Assembly (NCBI GenBank): GCA_019448385.1
Contig: JAGTXO010000059.1
Span: 1-64,000 of the forward strand
Direction: 5' to 3'
DNA from: Diacronema lutheri
Lineage: Eukaryota; Haptophyta; Pavlovophyceae; Pavlovales; Pavlovaceae
Length of the DNA stretch: 64,000 nucleotides
Shown: positions 60,987 through 64,000 of the stretch, piece by piece
How the letters are laid out: every line of letters starts with the position of its first letter
Numbering within the stretch: the stretch's first letter is position 1
Position numbers and translations under genes: made by a program
The notes under the pieces: generated by a model
Told to the model about the DNA's origin: nothing
The model's input: only the letters and a program-made list of their open reading frames with translations
Databases searched by the model: none

Positions 60987-61115
60987 GCCTCCGGACTCTG
61001 AGTTTGATTCGCCCGGCTGAGCCCCGGACTCTGAGTTTGATTCGCCCGGCTGAGCCCCGGACTCTGAGTTTGATTCGCCCGGCTGAGCCCCGGACTCTCA
61101 GTTTGATCCGCCCGG
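60955..61115 (+). repeat. 31-bp tandem repeat spanning the CK2-beta stop codon
   Basis: The unit CCGGACTCTGAGTTTGATTC plus GCCCGGCTGAG repeats five times; unit 1 encodes the last residues PDSEFDSPG and TGA, and units 2-5 lie in the 3-prime region. The last copy carries small changes (CTCAGTTTGATCCG). Each unit also restates the stop. Confidence 0.9.
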
Positions 61116-61628
61116 CTGAGGGCGGGGGGAGGGGGAAAAGGGAAACTTCGGCCTTGTCGCCGGGCGGCTGGCAAGCGCCGGGCGCGGCGGCAAATGAAAC
61201 TGCAGGTTCGTTTTGCACACAAACTGTGCCTTGTCAGTCTGATCAACTAGCAAAGTCTGCGCGCCGTGCAGCGCCTTTGGCCAGTCTCGGCCCGGCTCTA
61301 CACGCAGTGCCCTTGGCCACTCTCGGGCCCGGCAAATCTCCGCGTGCGCTGCCGAGCGGCCATTTGCCCGTCCGACCGCGGCAGATCGCCCGCCCTGCGT
61401 TGGCAGCGGCATCCGAGTGCACGTCGCGCCGCGCGCAGCGAGCACCGAGCAGCGCGCTTCCGATTCCCAAGGCCTCGTGACGGAAGCTCGGACTGCTTCG
61501 CGCCTTTTTCCCGCCCGTTCCCCGCCCCTTTCCCGCCCCCTCCCCGCCTCAACGCTCGACCGGTCGGTCAGCGTGTACGCCCACCCCCACGCCGCGCTGA
61601 GGAGGGCGCGGCGGCCGCCTCGCGCGGC
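60987..61628. other. Intergenic region between convergent CK2-beta and BCAT genes
   Basis: Beyond the 31-bp repeats (to 61115) I see only two CAG-GCCT-TTGGCCA-like duplicated pieces (GCCTTTGGCCAGTCTCGGCC and CCCTTGGCCACTCTCGGGCC near 61272-61332) and a pyrimidine-rich CCCGCCCC stretch near 61510-61550. No gene. Confidence 0.6.
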
Positions 61629-62538
61629 TCACAGCGCGACGACGTGCCTGTAGCCGTGCGGGTCGGGCGCGTCGCCCGCCTGCAGCGCCGAGATGTGCGC
61701 GAAGAGGCGTTGCACCGTCTCGAAGCCGTGGAACCTGCCATGGCGGCAAAGGCGGCACAGGCGATGAGCGGAGGGCGGAACGGGGGTGAGAAAAAGGGCG
61801 GGAAAATAGGGGCGGGCACAGGGCGCGAAGGGGCGAGAGAGGAGACGTGCGCGGAAGGAGCGCGCGGCGCCGACAGAGGCCACAAGGCGCGCGACGCCCA
61901 GCGCGCGCGCGCGGCGCCAAGATCTGGCGCACGGCGCACCTGACCACCTCCGAGCCGCGCGTGATCGATCGCATCGGCGTGAGCACGACGGCCGTGCCGC
62001 ACGCCGCGGCCTCCGCCAGGTCGCGCACCTGCGCCGGCGACGCGCGCATCGGCGGCATGGACAGGGAGAGGGGAGGGGGCGGGTGGGGCAGGGGGGGGGG
62101 GGTGGGATGGTGTGAGGCGAGCAGGTGGGGTGGGGTTGGGAAGGGGTGAGGGGGAAGGGGAGGGGAAGGGGGAAGGGGAGGGGATGGGGGTGCAGTCCGG
62201 TGCGCGCGCGCACGTGCGAGCGAGCGGTCCGGACGGCTGCGCGCCTACCTCGTCCCATCGCACAGGCCGGTGCTCCGCTTTGAGGCCCAGGTCGCGCGCG
62301 GCCTGCGAGCGGCGGTCGCGGCGCGGGACGGCGGCGGCGCCGCGCGGCGCGGCCGGCGCAGCGGATGCACCACCGTCAGCGTCACTGCCGCCGTCACCGT
62401 CACTGCGCGTCACTGCCGCCGTCACCGTCACTGCGCGTCACTGCCGCCGTCACCGTCACCGTCAGCGTCACTGCCGCCGTCAGCGCGCGGCACCGCTCGC
62501 GGCTGGCGGCGCGCGGCCGTGCGCGCCATCGCCGCCAG

Positions 62539-62584
<46 letters not shown>

Positions 62585-63823
62585 CAGCTACCTGCAGGAC
62601 GACCTCGCGCGTGCACGAGGGCAGAATCGACGGCGAGGCGGGCGTCACCACGGTGCCGTCCTTGGTGACGCCGATGAAGTTGGACGTGGAGAACTCCTCG
62701 ACGTGCGTGTTGGTGCGAGCGTCGAGGTAGAGGCATACCGAGTAGCCCGCCGCCTTGGCGCGCCGGCTCGGCAGCACGTCGGGCGCGTAGTTGCCCGCGG
62801 CCTTGACCGCGCCGACGCCGCGCGGCGCCGCGCGGTCGTAGTCCTCGACGACGATCGCGTCGACGCCGTGCAGCCCGCCAGAGTAGTACGCTCCGACCTT
62901 TTTTGAAAACAAGCACCCACCACAATGGGGGAGGGCGGGGTTGGGGGGGGCGGGGTTGGGGCGGGGGTTGGGGGGGGGGGGGGGTTGACCAGGTGAGCGG
63001 CGGTGCCATGCGCACGCGCGCGCGGCGCGCGGGAGCCGCGGCGGCGATGGTGGCAGCGGCGGCGGCGGCAAAGGCGGCGACGGCGGCGGCAGCAAAGGCG
63101 GCGGCGGCGAGCGGCGCGCGCGGCGAGCGGCGCGGCGCGCACGGGGTTGGGCGCGATCATCAGGCAATACTCGGGCGCCGCGCCAAGGCCGAGCTGTGCG
63201 CCGTGGCCGAAGAGCAGCGGCCGCAGGTAGAGCGCGCCGCCCGTGCCGTACGGCGGCACGTACGCCGCGTTGGCCGCGACCGCGCGCTCGAGACCTTTCA
63301 GGAAGAGCTCAGCGGGGGGTGCGGGCATTTGAAGCCGCGCGCATCCGGCGGTGAGGCGCGCGAGGTTGGCGCGCGGATTGAAGAGCGCGACGGAGCCGTC
63401 CTTGCACTGCAGCGCCTTCAGCCCCTCGAAGACCGCCTGGCCGTAGTTGAGCGCGTTGGAGAGCGCGTGGATCGTCACGTTGCCGTCGGGCTGGAGCGCG
63501 CCGTCATCCCACGCGCCGCCCTTCCAGTTGTAGCTGTGCCGCGCGCGCGCGCGCGCGGCGCGCACGGCGTGAGGCGCGCGCCAGCCGGCGGCGCCCGCCC
63601 TGTCCGCGGCGGCGGCCGCCGCCCGCCATCCCGCAGCCCACGGCGCGCCGCCGCGCGCGGCGGGCCGTTACCGGACGTACGCCGCGACCGGCCGCGCCTC
63701 AAAACCAAGGTTGGTCCAATCGAGCGGCGCGGAGCCCGGCCGCGCGCCAAGCAAGCGCGCGCCCGCGCCGCGCCGCGCCAAGGCCGCGGCGAGCGGTAGG
63801 CTGCGGGTGCAGGCCGCGGACAT
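61629..63823 (-). CDS. Branched-chain amino acid aminotransferase
   Basis: Six exons, 63823-63672, 63533-63143, 62897-62592, 62302-62249, 62028-61940 and 61734-61629, give 365 residues, the usual length. Key stretches are VRYNWKGGAWDDG, ALNYGQAVFEGLKAL, LFNPRANLARLTAGCARLQM, GALYLRPLLFGHGAQLGL, NPVGAYYSGG across intron 2, VKAAGNYAPDV with the PLP-binding Lys near residue 216, VEEFSTSNFIGV and CGTAVVLTPMRSI. It is a fold-type IV PLP enzyme that interconverts Leu/Ile/Val with their 2-oxo acids using glutamate. The N-terminus (MSAACTRSLPLAAALARRG) is a basic organellar targeting peptide, probably mitochondrial or plastid. Intron 3 has 44 consecutive G on the transcribed strand 10 bases after the donor. 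Confidence 0.95.
62539..62582. repeat. C44 homopolymer in BCAT intron 3
   Basis: 44 uninterrupted C on the plus strand, poly-G on the transcribed strand, beginning about 10 bases after the GTAGCT donor (62591). A poly-C tract on the transcribed strand (plus G, about 62970-62984) lies instead upstream of the exon 3 acceptor. Confidence 0.95.
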
Positions 63824-64000
63824 GGCGCTTGCTTGTGCAAGACACGCGGTGGGGTCCAAGTTTTGCGAGACGTCACACGATGGCGGTGGTGACGCCGAGG
63901 ACGCACGCTCGAACTGCTTGGGCAGCACAGCCAGTGGCCGACTCGGCGAGCGTCCGCGCAAGGCCCCACGGCTGCCACGGCCAAGGACCCGACCACACCG
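63824..64000 (-). other. Upstream region of the BCAT gene
   Basis: No gene is seen. The 177 bases before the start codon contain no TATA motif; an in-frame upstream Met exists (63961) but its peptide has no targeting character, so the ATG at 63823 is preferred. Confidence 0.5.

Noticed and set aside
61268-61335. tRNA-like or small RNA gene in the CK2-beta/BCAT interval
   Set aside because: Only a short imperfect duplication is present; no A/B boxes or cloverleaf could be drawn.

Overview
The window reads as nuclear DNA of a very GC-rich eukaryotic alga. The evidence is spliceosomal introns in ordinary housekeeping genes (casein kinase 2 beta, branched-chain aminotransferase, an HSP70-like protein, a WD40 protein, peroxiredoxin), a pherophorin-like hydroxyproline-rich surface protein, a plant/protist-type hybrid histidine kinase, and signal peptides ending in an AFA-type motif like those of algae with secondary plastids. 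I reconstructed 26 introns. Thirteen donors read GTGCG and five read GC instead of GT. Together with long homopolymeric C tracts, this points most plausibly to a haptophyte (prymnesiophyte-like) alga. That assignment is inference; no rRNA or organelle marker is present.

Left part, 1-27 kb, all main genes on the minus strand: a block that looks like a giant mobile element or endogenised element. Transcribed right to left it holds (i) a single-strand-DNA-binding-like domain fused to a PIF1/Helitron-type helicase, now broken by many frameshifts; (ii) a USP-type deubiquitinase with its catalytic residues intact and a frameshifted tail; (iii) an enormous reading frame that starts at 18140 and is still open at the left edge. 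Apart from one probable slip in a GC-dinucleotide repeat near 14.44 kb, this frame runs for about 6,000 codons. It carries two C48(Ulp1)-like cysteine-protease triads, a membrane segment, a YqaJ/lambda-exonuclease-like nuclease, a chromodomain and, at the window edge, a Fanzor (eukaryotic TnpB)-like region with a RuvC-type aspartate motif. The block ends on the right at a nested palindrome (27030-27917) made of two inverted-repeat elements whose arms carry telomere-like GGGTGTA repeats.

Middle, 28-39 kb: a broken coiled-coil gene; a six-pass membrane protein with a C-terminal TIR-like domain (30601-32481); a hybrid histidine kinase with two PAS domains, kinase core and receiver (three exons); and a divergent HSP70-like gene (four exons).

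39.5-51.6 kb is one intronless gene for a pherophorin-like type I membrane protein of about 4,000 residues: signal peptide, N-terminal globular domain, four long PPSPPPP blocks separating three pherophorin-like domains, a transmembrane segment and a cytoplasmic tail.

Right part, 51.7-64 kb: a small probable mitochondrial protein, a tandem pair of coiled-coil membrane proteins, a peroxiredoxin-5-like gene, a nine-exon WD40 gene sharing a 24-base divergent spacer with an eight-exon casein kinase 2 beta gene, and a six-exon branched-chain aminotransferase. A dispersed leader repeat of about 115 bases sits directly before the start codons of two unrelated genes (TIR-like and pherophorin) and as an inverted pair near 55.1-55.4 kb.
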